A stretch of 64,000 nucleotides of DNA from Escallonia rubra. Its lineage: Eukaryota; Streptophyta; Magnoliopsida; Escalloniales; Escalloniaceae. Below, one piece after another: positions 24,139 to 34,079 of the stretch. The DNA lies in assembly GCA_033065855.1 (NCBI GenBank), contig JAVXUO010000425.1:620001-684000 (forward strand), written 5' to 3'. The notes beneath the pieces are model-generated. The model worked only from the letters and a program-made list of their open reading frames with translations, made no database searches and was not told the origin of the DNA. Numbering within the stretch: the stretch's first letter is position 1; every line of letters begins with the position of its first letter. A program made the position numbers and the translations under genes.

Positions 24139-24392
24139 GTTCGTTTGACAAATTTTTTTTTTTTTGATTTTCAGTTTTTAAATAGCAGCTTAATTTTTTT
24201 TTTTTTACAAAAACAAGTGGGTGTTTGATAACTTTTTTTTTTTTTTTGGTGTTTGGTAACCTTTTTTATTTTGACTTTCTTTTTTGGTGGTTTGCGATGG
24301 CGGTGGTGGTGGCCAACGGCCGAAGGTGGCTGCCAGCAGTCTCTGGCGGTGGTCGCCTGAGGTGGCTGCCGGCGGTGGGAGGGTGGTGGTGG
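24139..24392 (+). mobile_element. Truncated long-TIR element (left arm only)
   Basis: Begins gggttcgtttgacaa, then poly-T runs, gtgggtgtttgataac, ggtgtttggtaacc and a ggtggtggc-rich interior. It mirrors the right half of the element at 24928-25510, but stops abruptly at 24392 where a copy of host sequence begins. Confidence 0.65.
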
Positions 24393-24927
24393 TGGACTAT
24401 TGCTAATTTCTTGTCCTTTAGTTTTAAAAACATGGTTTTAAGGGACAAAATCCTCTGATGTTCCTGTAATATCGTTCGGTGACAAAATTTTTTTATTGAA
24501 AGTGTTCTGTCGTCTTTACTAAAATTTATAGTGACAACTTTTTTGTCCTTAAAATAGAATTAATGACATTCTTTTGTTAAAGCATAGATACCGTACGAGA
24601 GAGCATTCTAATCCGTCTCAAGATTGGTGGTTTTGCAAGTTGGGCAAAGTACTGGTTGATAAGATGGTTGAATTATATGTAGAAAAACAACTAGCTGTGA
24701 AAATGAAAGATATACTTTTTAGAGACAAGACAAACAAAAATTGCCGAAGGGTGTAAATTAGTGATCCCACTCGTTTTGTGATATCGAACATAAGAAATCA
24801 TTCGTGTTTATGGAGGCTTGCTTTTGGGCACCATATTTTTTGAGGCAAAGACTGTTATCCGTTTTAAATTGCCATACTAAGGAAAATACTAACGACCCTT
24901 AGTATGGCAATTTAAAACGGTTTTAGG
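24393..24927 (+). repeat. Internal copy of host sequence 23568 onward
   Basis: From gactattgctaatttcttg the sequence repeats 23568 onward with few changes: ttaaaaacatggttttaagg, then agcattctaatccgtctcaa and gatatactttttagagac. Both copies carry a short open frame (WFCKLGKVLVDKMVELY...) of unknown identity. The copy ends in the 24-bp inverted repeat at 24859-24920. Confidence 0.8.
24859..24920. repeat. Perfect 24-bp inverted repeat, 14-bp loop
   Basis: 24859-24882 (ccgttttaaattgccatact...) and 24897-24920 (...agtatggcaatttaaaacgg) are exact reverse complements. The left arm is host sequence also present near 24020 in the sister copy. The right arm is therefore a templated inverted copy created at the junction with the element that follows. 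Confidence 0.9.
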
Positions 24928-25510
24928 CCATGTTTGATACTTTTTTTTTTAAGTTTTGAAAATTGAAAAAAAAATGCGTTTGGTAATCATTTTTTTTCAA
25001 TTTAAAAAACCACTTTTTAAATTGTAGAGTAAAAAAAAAAAAGAGGAAAAATCTCCTTTTTTTCACTTAATTTTTTTTTTTGAGACCTCCACCACAACGC
25101 ACCCACCGCCCAGCAGCCTCCTCCGGGTGGCGGTGGGCGGTGACCACCATCGCTGGCCGGAGGCCACATCCGGCCACCACCACCGGTAGCCACCTCCGAC
25201 AGCCACCGCCCACCGTCGCCCGACAGCCACCTCCGGCAACCACCACAGGGCGGCAACCAGCTCCGGTCACCACCGCCCCACCGCCGGCGACAACTGCCAG
25301 CCACCACCACCGTCGACCACCGCTACGCCCCACCACTGCCACCGCAAATGACCAAAAAAAAAAGTCAAAATAAAAAGGGTTACCAAACACAAAAAAAAAA
25401 AAAAAACTTAAAAAAAAAAAGGGTTATCAAACACTCACTTATTTTTGTAAAAAAAATATTAAGATGCTATTTAAAAATTGAAAATAAAAAAAAAATTATC
25501 AAACGAAGCC
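24928..25510. mobile_element. Non-autonomous long-TIR element, apparently complete
   Basis: Left end ggccatgtttgatac, right end ttatcaaacgaagcc (reverse ggcttcgtttgataa). The right half has a GC-rich ccaccacc-rich core, then poly-A runs and caaacac motifs that mirror the arm at 24139-24392. The proline- and glycine-rich frames over the core are by-products of the repeat. No target-site duplication was resolved, and no transposase is present. Confidence 0.6.
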
Positions 25511-25542
25511 ACCTTTCTGGTGATGGCTGCTTCGTCGTCTTA

Positions 25543-25557
25543 GAATACTGCATTCAA
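25543..25557 (+). repeat. LINE target-site duplication, left
   Basis: Sequence gaatactgcattcaa, identical to 26934-26948. With the preceding a, 16 bases match. Confidence 0.95.
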
Positions 25558-26763
25558 CCTTTCCCTGAAACTCTCATCCCTAACATTCTGCAGCTCTGCT
25601 TATTACCGTTAGGCACGCCAGACCGCTTATTCGGTTCTTTTAGTCAAGGCAACAGCTGCCCGGTTGCTGCGGTCTACCGTTTTTTGTCAAAACGACCTGC
25701 CTCTACCTCTGTGCTGCCTGCAACCTTTTGGTCTCAACTTTGGAGACTTCCGATCCCAGAAAAGCTCAAATTTTTCTTATGGCAATTCAGCCACGCTCGT
25801 CTGCCTCTACTGCCTGAACTTCTTAAACGCCATTGCCCTGTACAAGTCTCATGTCCGTTATGCTTGTCACAGCCAGAAACACATGAACACCTGTTTCTTG
25901 ATTGTGAACAAGTTCAGCCCATTTGGACATTCTTCTTAGGTCGCAACGCCTTCATGCGACCTATTACCTCTGCTACTCGCTGGTTCGCTCGTTGTCTGCT
26001 ATCAAACCTTACTCCTGCCAGCAACGCCTTACTCCGTATTGTATGCATTGCAGTTATCCTTTGGAATATTTGGCTAGGCCGCAATTCAACGATTTTCGCT
26101 GCCAAAAATTTTTGTGCTGGACTGATCATCACACAGACTCGTTCCTTACTGCACTGCATTTTTGGCACGCCCACCTTTCACACTCGCTGGCACCATGTAC
26201 AAGACTCAGGTCGGGAATACCCATCAGCTTTCGTTGACTGCTACGAACATTTTTATCCTCCGTTATGTTACATCTATTTTTCAGAGAATTGCGCATGTCT
26301 GCTACCACCTTCCCCTGTTTTCTGCTCCATTTCGGTTTTAGGCTCACCCGCTGACTGCAGCTTTGGAATGGGGTTAGTTCTGTTTAACGGGGCATGGACC
26401 CCAATTGGTGCGACCATTGATACACTCACAGCTAGAGACGAATTTAATGCATTTCAGTCAGCATTAAATATCGCGCTCAATTGGGCTTTAACGCTAAAAC
26501 ACTACCATATTATTTTCCTCTTCCCTGATTGTTCCTTTCTGGTGCAGTTGACAGCAGCAATTAAAGAATGTTCGGCTTCGTCCGTTTTTTTGTGTACAGT
26601 TCTACCTAACTGCAAGGGTTTGCACTCGGTGCTAGTCACCCAAGGAAAGGCCAGTACTCTCCGGCTTTCGTCATCCTTAGCAGCTTTTGTCTCGCGATCT
26701 GGTGGGCTTTGTCAGGAGTGGGTTTCTGCAACACCACCTGTCCGACGCAGGGATGCTGCTTGA
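25558..26763 (+). pseudogene. LINE ORF2 3' fragment: zf-RVT and RNase H-like
   Basis: The frame is open for about 400 codons to the stop at 26761-26763, but begins inside the element, so the reverse transcriptase and endonuclease parts are gone. The N-terminal third carries the zinc-binding reverse-transcriptase-associated domain: LWRLPIPEKLKFFLWQFSH, then CPLCLSQPETHEHLFLDC with the C-x2-C ... H-x4-C spacing. An RNase H-like region follows (FGMGLVLFNGAWTPIGA ... EFNAFQSALNIALN), where the expected acidic residues are only partly evident. Upstream in-frame ATG codons belong to unrelated flanking DNA. I treat it as a relic, not a host gene. Confidence 0.85.
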
Positions 26764-26932
26764 TCTACTTGTGGTGTTATTCTTGTAGTCAGTGTGTTAT
26801 CATTAGTTTTTATTATAGTCAGTTTTGGTATCTTGGAAAGAGCCCTGATGAAGGGTACTACTTTCCCTCTTGTATATTCGACTGTTTCATATCTGGGTAT
26901 ATATTTCTACTCTTTCTCTCTCAAAAAAAAAA
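25558..26932 (+). mobile_element. 5'-truncated LINE (L1-type) insertion
   Basis: About 1375 bp bracketed by a perfect 15-16 bp direct repeat and ending in a poly-A run (26923-26933), the pattern of target-primed reverse transcription. It holds only the 3' part of the second open frame, then about 170 bp of 3' UTR. With an uninterrupted frame and an exact target duplication, insertion looks recent. The missing 5' part makes it non-autonomous. Confidence 0.93.
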
Positions 26933-26933
26933 A

Positions 26934-26948
26934 GAATACTGCATTCAA
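26934..26948 (+). repeat. LINE target-site duplication, right
   Basis: Exact copy of 25543-25557, directly after the poly-A tail. Confidence 0.95.
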
Positions 26949-27513
26949 TGGATGGAACAAACTTGCAAACAACACATAGTTCTTTTCGCCCCCGGTTTGA
27001 TTAGGATAAATGACCTCAATTATTAACGTATCCTTAGTTCCTGCATAGGCTGGTGGCGGTGGAAGGTTCTGCGCAGTAGTCACAATCTAGTTTTTTATTA
27101 ATTTCCTCCACGCGAGGAGTGCTGAGTTTGAAAACTTTATTCCCAAAATTTTAATTAACGCTCTAATAATATTTTGAAGCGTATGTTGCTTTTTGTCCGG
27201 TTATTTGTTGCTTGATGATAAGAATCTTTACGTTAATTTTAAAAACTAATTTTCAAAAGTCAAGGCTCGATATAGTTGACAGTTCATCTGTTGCAACGAA
27301 GGTGTGAATTCCTCTCATTACTCCTACTTGCAATAAACTTCATAAAGATTACACTTGAGTTATAGCGTGGATGTTGGGTTTGTTATTGAAACAATTTTAA
27401 AAATGCCTCAAATACAAATTGACTGATTAAAGAACAGCTCGCTATTGAACAAATTAAAAAAACATGTATTTCTAAAATGTCTATTCTGTCTTTTAGTAAC
27501 TACTTTCTTAAGT

Positions 27514-27778
27514 AGTTAAACAAGGGTTGGTTCAGCGGTCCCCAGGATCTCAATTCAAGTTTTCTACTTAGGCTCAAATCATGCACGCCGCATTTGTTGA
27601 TAGCAAACTTAGGTCCTCGCTCTGCATGTGCTCTACCCACAGGTGCTTGTGCGCTTCGGCCCCGACAGAGGTGAGGGTATCGAGGACTCAGATATATGTG
27701 GTGGCCTTATAGGTTCTTGAGGCGCCCTTCTTGCTGGATTAGAGCCGTACAGTTCAGCCTTTTTGAATTAAAAAAAAA
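27514..27778 (+). mobile_element. tRNA-derived SINE, copy 1
   Basis: Contains tggttcagcgg (27527-27537), a good A-box, then ccccaggatctcaattcaag and a degraded B-box region (aggctcaaatc). It ends near cagcctttttgaatt. A 13-bp direct repeat tactttcttaagt flanks it (27501-27513 and about 27779-27791), fitting a target-site duplication. A reverse-orientation relative is at 33605-33845. Confidence 0.75.
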
Positions 27779-28081
27779 TACTTTCTTAAGTTATCAAAAA
27801 GAAAATCTCTATTTGTATCGTAACCTTTTAGTAGATATTCTTTATTCCATTTAAACTGTATGAAACCCTATAAGAAACTAAGATATTGTGATTGTCAAGG
27901 TCTTGGCCAAAAGCTCCTTAAATATTTAACTAAACGCACAACATAAAGTGAAGATTGTAGTGAGTTATAATTTCCCTTTTTCTATTAAGAATCTTCGATA
28001 TCAAGTCAAGCTCTAATAGCCATTTTCGAGTAGTCAAAAGTCGTTGCATTATTTGTATTACGTTATATTATTGCACAATTA

Positions 28082-28473
28082 GGGTGTGTTTGGATATAGG
28101 ATTTGAACTGGGGATTTGACTTTTGTAGGGTATTTGTAAATCTCTTGGACAAAATATCTTGTTTGGATAGTTCAAAAGGGAATTTTTGAAATTTCGAAGT
28201 GATTTGAACTGTGGATTTGGGGTCACCAAATCCACAGTTCAAATCACTAGTCTGAACTAGTTATTTGTCAAATCCACACCAATCAGTTACAAACCCACAA
28301 TAACTAGTTCCCTATTTTTTAGGAATCTTGCCTCCCACTTTTTTTAACAACCTTTTGCTTCCTTTCTTCCAAACAAGATATTTCAAAATGATAGAATTTG
28401 TAAATCAAGGAATTTCGAAATGAGGGTATTTAGAAATGCCCAGTATTTCAAAATCCCATATCCAAACACACCC
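28082..28473. mobile_element. Tourist-like (PIF/Harbinger) MITE
   Basis: Ends are gggtgtgtttggatatagga and its near-complement (tcccatatccaaacacaccc), flanked by the 3-bp duplication tta (28079-28081 and 28474-28476), as PIF/Harbinger elements leave. It is 392 bp and non-coding. It holds a perfect inner hairpin, 22-bp arms at 28199-28220 and 28226-28247 with a 5-bp loop. Confidence 0.92.
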
Positions 28474-28914
28474 TTATTGTCTTGGGCCCGAGGAAAGTCT
28501 TGGGCCAGAGAGTGGGCCCACCTCAGAAGTCACATTTTCTTCGATAACAAAAGCTATTACAATATGTCACAATGGGACCTTGCATCTCACAGATATGATA
28601 ACTGGTTACTGAAAAAAGTTCTTTCATGTTTGCAAATGACTTACGGTCCATTTGTTTGATCGTTTAAAGATATCACGAGCGTAATCAGTGTCGTAATTAA
28701 GAAAATAGCGTATTTAATTCACTGTTTAGCTCGTAATGATCAGTACGGTGTAGTTACAGAGACGCTCAATGGAGGCTTTTTCGTTCCGTCACTAAGAGAG
28801 GTCGTCGCGTTTAATTATAATTCATCTTCTATTTAAGTGAAGTAGAGAAATAGCAATTCTTTTATGGTGCTCGAGGCTACGAAGGGGCTGCCAAAATGGC
28901 TACAAGTGAGGCCC

Positions 28915-29205
28915 ATCTTCGGCCCACAATCCTGATTGGAATGTTGTGGACTGGACCATATGCAGTTGGGCGCAGGACATGGGTTGCCGTTATTCCAACT
29001 TCCGGCCCCAAAAGTCTTGTAGCGAGGTTGCAAGATGGGGCTCATCGAACTGTGGCCCGAGCTTTAGCCCAAAGAAGGTTCGAACTGGGGCTATTTGCAG
29101 GTAGGCTGTGTTGGATCTTGATGGGGAAACAAGCAAGGAAAAGAATTGTGAGAGGCAAATTGATGGGTCTGAGGGAGGAGTAAATATTGCAAGACCTCTT
29201 GTCAT
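28915..29205 (-). pseudogene. Broken wax synthase copy
   Basis: On the minus strand about 29130-29190 encodes a piece like LPLTILFLACFPIKIQ, matching the wax synthase segment LPRFLFLACFPIKIQ. In another frame, about 28990-29060 gives GPQFDEPHLATSLQDFWGR, the family signature. Further fragments toward 28930 match the next stretch (nucleotides ggaccatatgcagttgggcgcagga, against the intact gene's tacacagtgggccgcaagatt). Around 70 residues between the first two pieces are missing and the frame shifts, and the N- and C-terminal thirds are absent. It is a dead member of the array, closest to copies 2-4 and in the same orientation. Confidence 0.85.
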
Positions 29206-29812
29206 TAGTCTCGACCATTAATGACCGTTGAATCAGGAGCACTTATGACAAGGGAGGGTAAATGGTACTTTAGAACATACTCACGGTCCTAGATAGTTAG
29301 AACTATTTGTCCTGAACTACCCAACATTGTTTATTGGGAGCCAATGTCAAAGACAAACATGAGGAAAAGTGAAATTTACAAGCGACAAAATGGAAAAACT
29401 ATTATGCCTCTATAGGACACACCCTAATAAAGTATCATAGCACCATGGGGAGTCTTGGAATCCTTTTTGGGTACATATATACCCCTTTTTTTTGTGGGCA
29501 TTGGACGAAAACCCTAAGAATCATGATTTTTTTGGCTTTGGGTAGATAAATATAGGGTAAATTACACCTATGTCCCTCAGGTTAGAGCATAATTACAGTT
29601 AAGGACAACAAGTTTCAAAATGTAATATTCCGTGACCAAACACTTTTAAGATGTATCAGTCGTATCCATCCGTCAGGGTTCCGTCCAAAAAAGTGTACAT
29701 TTTTATGATGTCATTAATACATATTTTTAAAATGACGATACTACCTCTTGTACTGTATATACTGGATATTCTTAAAAAATTTTAATTAAGATTTCAATCC
29801 TTAGTTTAAAGA

Positions 29813-29832
29813 TTAGGGTTTTAAAACCCTAA
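29813..29832. repeat. 20-bp perfect telobox palindrome
   Basis: Sequence ttagggttttaaaaccctaa, a perfect palindrome made of two facing telobox motifs (aaaccctaa). Confidence 0.95.
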
Positions 29833-29853
29833 AATTGTTCTCTATCTTAATTT

Positions 29854-29881
29854 GAAACCCTAATTTGCAAATTAGGGTTTC
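29854..29881. repeat. 28-bp perfect telobox palindrome
   Basis: Begins gaaaccctaatttg and continues with its exact reverse complement. Further teloboxes follow at about 29890-29935 (aatccctaattttc, gaaaaccctaattttc). Confidence 0.95.
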
Positions 29882-30609
29882 ACTTAAATCCCTAATTTTC
29901 AAGACCTAAATTTCTCACTGAAAACCCTAATTTTCAAGTTCACGCCGCCGCTACCCTGTGCCTCTAACCAAAGCCAGCCCCGCCCTCTTGAGGTCCCTAT
30001 ACAAGAGAAGGGTGCGACCAATCATGGTGCTAAACAGGTATGGAGCAGTGTAGGAGAAGAGGTTACGAATGGGACAGATCTGGGGTTTCGGTGGCTTCCA
30101 GGTCCAGTGAATGGTTTTTTCCGGCCGTTTTATCGGCGTCTTAGGGGCATCTTTGATCTCCCGCTGTCTCGGCTGTCGCCGGTTGCCGATGACGTTGCTT
30201 CTCCCAGTTCCCCGGTCTGTCCCTTTTCTTTTTTCCCCTATTTTTTCTTCCTTTTCCAGCGTGATTCCATTTGGTTATCCCGGCATATCTCCTGTCGGTG
30301 ATTCCTTTGTCTCCGGCATCGACGGTAGTCCCCTTCCCCACCGGAAACTGGTTGTTATGGGTAGACCTGGAAGTTTATGAGGAACAAAAAAATAAATACA
30401 GGGAGAGAAAGAAAGGGAGATGAAGTAACGGCATATGAAAGAAATTAACCTTTTAACTCAAGGGCACTAAAGTCATTTTATTAAAACCGTTAGGATTTTT
30501 AAGATTCCGTTTGGTCAACGGACATAAGTGTAATTTATTCAAACTATTGTCCTTACCTGTAATTATACCCTAATCTCAGGAACATAAGTGTAATTTGCCC
30601 ATTAATATA

Positions 30610-31831
30610 TTGCAAGATAAAACTCTTCTGCCTACCACATATGTATAGATGTCATAGTCCGCGCTTGAGTGAAAATGAGATTCGGAATATAACGGTTGGC
30701 ATGCATTATTGGTCGAGGGGCTCCGTGAATATCAATGTTTGTGTTCCACATGATAGGAGGATTGTCAATTCTATGCTATACTTTCATGAGGTGACTTGAA
30801 GTTGTTTTCTCGTAGAATGCCAAAAATTCGAACACCCGAGTCCCAAAAACAGTTTTGATGTTTGTCCTCTACTCATAGGCTCATAGCACAATTTCGTTTC
30901 ATGTCTCGATCTCCGCTATCTACACAAGGAAAGTCGTTCTATTTTTACTTATTCTTCGCTAAAACAAGTAGTGAAGTGAAATTAATGTACTTTATAGCTG
31001 TAAATAATGAAACCGTGCAACAAGTATAATATGGTATAGAACTAAACACTTCTTCCTTGATATCGTTACTCATAAAGAATTTCGTGGACCATGAAATTGG
31101 AATGTCATTACATTACATCCAAATTTGTGTGGAGCTCATCTCGAATCATATATGCTAAAATCCAAGTCCTGAGTATACAACTAAGCATTGCAACTCAAAG
31201 GCAAGAGCACATGACTTCTCGTGCAACTCACTGGCAACATTTACTTTTTAATATGACTGACATACTGATATTCCCCAACTCAGCCAACTCTCAATTTAAA
31301 ATTACGTATGCAGCCAAAAAATAAAGGGGAATTCACAATATTGAAAAAGCCACCAATGCTGTTAGGCCTACCTGGGGACATCAAATTAGCAGCAGAATAT
31401 CAGGGTACGTTGGAAATCAAATTTAATTAATAATTGTGCACCGGTGTTTGTTGAGATAAGATATTAATCTCAGATCGGATAAATAACAAAGAATACTTCA
31501 ATACATAAGCTTTGCATGCATCTTTTCTCGTTACAAATTGATTTTGAGTTAAATGTTTTCTCAGTATTATAGAGTAGTCACGCATGTTCATTTTCTCGTG
31601 AAAAGCGTCGCTTCAAACATCCGTTATGGTAACAAAATTTTTGACTTCATATCAATAACTATGCTTCTAACGAACAGATACAATCACAAGTATCTATATG
31701 TGAGCGATTCCAGCCAATAGCTAAATTTTTGCTGCAAACTCCGTCATTAAATGGGAAGCTACTCTCGAACGAATTTTCGAGCTCGTTGATAACTTGGGGC
31801 CTTGACGCAACGATGATAGCCTTACTCTAAG
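30610..31831. other. Intergenic, downstream of wax synthase 2
   Basis: AT-rich with no recognisable gene or element. Includes the presumed 3' UTR of wax synthase 2 at its right edge. Confidence 0.45.
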
Positions 31832-32935
31832 CTACTGTGTGGTGGCGTTGTGGGGTTTGAATCTCAACGCGCCACCGACATCCTTCACAAACGCGCCGAA
31901 TGCGGCGTACTCTTCTAGCGCCCTATCGAGTCCTCGACACCGTATCAACTCCGGGAAAAACAGCCACATGCCGGTTGTGATCACAAACACAACAGTCAAC
32001 GGCCCCGATACGTATTGAGGAAACCGCCACCTGCCGTTGACCGCCTTCTTGATTGCAATCTCGACCACCAGGCACACCCCGTGGAGCAAGAAGAACCAGG
32101 TGATCTCGAACGTGGGCATCACGCGCCCCAGGTAGTAGAAGATGAGCTCGTGCATCGCGGCCGACACGACGAAGGTGGCGAAGACCGCGGGCAGCGGGGC
32201 CCACTGGCGGCGCGTGAACCGCGCCGAGAGGCGCAGGACGGGCACGTACACAATGGGCCGTAGAATGCTCGTGACCATTATGTTCCACCTGCGTCCCCAA
32301 AAGTCTTGGAGCGAGGTTGAGAGGTATGGCTCATTGAACTGGGGCTCGAGCTCTATCCCGAGCAGGGCTCGAGCCATGGCTGCAACCATGGCCAGTATGA
32401 TTTCTATGCCAAAATATATGTGGAAGCAATAGATGATTTGGATCAAGATAGGACCAATCTGGTCTGTATAGTCATAGGCACGAACGATAACTCCTACAAG
32501 AAGAGTTTTAATGGCGTAACTCAAGAGTGACTGTTGGCCTTTTTTGGACTTGTTGTGAGATGGGTTTCTTGTGTTTTGCTGGATTTTGATGGGGAAACAA
32601 GCAAGGAAAAGGAATCGTGGGAGGGAAACTGATGGGTCAGAAAGAGGGCCTATGTCGAAGGCAAACATGAGGAGCTTGAAGTTGGCAAGCCAAGCTATGA
32701 AAAAGGCTGTCATGCCACCAAGATGCATGGTGTGGAGGTGGAGAGGGAGGTTCAGGAAGAGACACAGGACAGGGAAGACTGTTAGGAGCCTTGGTATGCC
32801 TTTGGGGGCAAATCTGCCCGCAAAGTAGCAGTAGGAGAGAGCAGTGAAGACTGCTGCCCATACCTTGATGAAGTTGCTGAGTTCTCCCTCCATCCATACT
32901 CTGATAACTTCGAAGATCTCTCCCTCCATCTCCAT
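31832..32935 (-). CDS. WS: Wax synthase-type O-acyltransferase 2
   Basis: Complete single-exon membrane acyltransferase of 367 aa, in the family of plant acyl-CoA:long-chain alcohol acyltransferases. The signature LQDFWGRRWN is at about 209-218 and the likely catalytic His is His262 in VSAAMHELIFYY. Hydrophobic segments are spread as in the neighbours. The N-terminus holds two similar 12-residue units, MEGEIFEVIRVW and MEGELSNFIKVW, where copy 1 has only one. I took the first ATG at 32935; the one two codons on is equally good and matches the neighbours better. A CT-rich tract lies directly upstream. Relative to copies 3 and 4 the inter-helix loop after KIQQN is shorter and basic. Substrate is not certain. 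Confidence 0.92.
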   Translation of the reverse strand: MEMEGEIFEVIRVWMEGELSNFIKVWAAVFTALSYCYFAGRFAPKGIPRLLTVFPVLCLFLNLPLHLHTMHLGGMTAFFIAWLANFKLLMFAFDIGPLSDPSVSLPRFLFLACFPIKIQQNTRNPSHNKSKKGQQSLLSYAIKTLLVGVIVRAYDYTDQIGPILIQIIYCFHIYFGIEIILAMVAAMARALLGIELEPQFNEPYLSTSLQDFWGRRWNIMVTSILRPIVYVPVLRLSARFTRRQWAPLPAVFATFVVSAAMHELIFYYLGRVMPTFEITWFFLLHGVCLVVEIAIKKAVNGRWRFPQYVSGPLTVVFVITTGMWLFFPELIRCRGLDRALEEYAAFGAFVKDVGGALRFKPHNATTQ

Positions 32936-33604
32936 CTCTCTCTCTCTCTCGCTCTCTCTGTGCCTCTATCTGTCCTATTAATGGTGAGAGCTTTACCTTT
33001 GTCGTGGGCTTTTATTTCTAGGTGGAAAAGGTTGGTCTTCGTTGTACAGCCATAAAATAATGAGTTTTTTTCTCCAACAGTGCTTTTTGGTTGGATGGGT
33101 GGTGAAAGTACCTTGGAGAAGCATGCTACCAGGAGTGCGGATAGCAAAATCAGTACTGGCTGTGCTTGTAATCGTTGTGTAACTTTATCAGTTTGACTCA
33201 TGGATTCAATATAGGCAACTGCCAAATCTTGACCCGCAAAGATTCAGACTGTCAAAAGACTTCGACTTTATTAACCGCATACGGATCCTTCTTTGGGAAT
33301 AACGGGTCTTACTAAGTAGGCAGCAAAACATATAACATAACCGCTAGAAGCTGATACTTCACTTAGACGGCCAAAGAACAAAGACAAGGGATGGTATATA
33401 AGGTGAGGTGCTTGTTCTGCTAGAAGTCTCTAAATTAATATGACAACTCAAAATATATAAGACCACAGAAAGAGGGCATGTCACGCCCAGAGAAAGAAGG
33501 TCCGCTAATGCAAGACCATACAGAGAACCCAGCCAGAGCTGACTTACTTTTCTACGAATGGTATTCCATAAAATCATTCCTTTTTTGTTTTTGCAAAAAA
33601 GACT
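32936..33604. other. Upstream region of wax synthase 2
   Basis: Starts with a (ct)n/(ga)n tract just 5' of the gene, then non-coding sequence that should hold the promoter. I see no clear TATA box. Confidence 0.45.
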
Positions 33605-33845
33605 GGACTGTAAGGCTTTAATCCAACCGGTAGGGAGTATTGCGCCTCGGGGACCTACAAGGCCGCCACATACATCTGAGTTCCCGATTCCCGCACCTAT
33701 GTCGGGGCCGAAGCGCACAAGGACCCGTGTGTGGAACACATGCAGGACGAGAACGTAAGTTTGCCACCAACAAGTACAGCAGGCAGGATTCGAACTCAGG
33801 TGGAAAATCTAGATTGAGATCCTGGGGACAAGTTTCCTCAAAAGT
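33605..33845 (-). mobile_element. tRNA-derived SINE, copy 2 (reverse)
   Basis: Reverse complement relative of 27514-27778: on the minus strand it reads gtccccaggatctcaatcta, then gagttcgaatcctg, a good B box. It also shares the gtgcgcttcggccccgac segment and aggtccccgaggcgc near its 3' end. Start and end are approximate and no target duplication was resolved. Confidence 0.7.
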
Positions 33846-34079
33846 TCTTACTTCCACAACCGGTTTGGCTTTTGTACTATACAGGCCAACGGTACTTTAT
33901 GCTATTATTGGACACCAAAGTCAATCTAAAAGATGGTTGGTACAGCTGTTTAAACCTTATAATTAAGTGTATATATATATGAGTTCCTTATTTTTTTTCT
34001 TCGTATTAATGAGACCTAGCTCTTATTAAAAATTGTCAAGTTGAACCGGATGCTCAGCGAGTGATACTTGCACTCAACA
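33846..34079. other. Spacer between SINE and duplicated wax synthase block
   Basis: AT-rich spacer, with a short (ta)n tract near 33970. No features seen. Confidence 0.4.

Larger units (their letters stand above)
23341..27330 (+). repeat. Duplicated non-coding block, copy 2, expanded by insertions
   Basis: Diverged copy of 21690-22755, now broken by an internal re-duplication, a long-TIR element and a LINE. Host order is 23341-24138, then insertions, then 25511-25557 (acctttctggtgatggctgc), the LINE, and 26933-27330 (ggaaggttctgcgcag through agttgacagttcatc). An exon-like piece at 23459-23538 (after ttccag, ending ttgcag) is open and encodes ALSSSVLEILKKVSKAIDKR then GGMVVLQ. I do not recognise that protein. 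Confidence 0.75.
29555..30600. mobile_element. Mutator-like non-autonomous element (long TIRs)
   Basis: Left end gggtaaattacacctatgtc and right end (reverse) gggcaaattacacttatgtt are inverted repeats over about 60 bp, continuing through cataattacagttaaggaca. The nine bases before (29546-29554, ataaatata) and after (30601-30609, attaatata) match at 8 of 9, suiting the 9-bp duplication of Mutator-like elements. The 1046-bp interior has no transposase. A GC-richer part (30100-30350) has frames with no known domain and might be captured host sequence. Confidence 0.75.

Noticed and set aside
25017..25390. Proline- and glycine-rich frames
   Set aside because: They come from a ccacca/ggtggt low-complexity core inside a transposon.
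30107..30380. Frames inside the Mutator-like element
   Set aside because: No domain, no splice signals, and different frames on both strands; captured sequence is possible but not shown.
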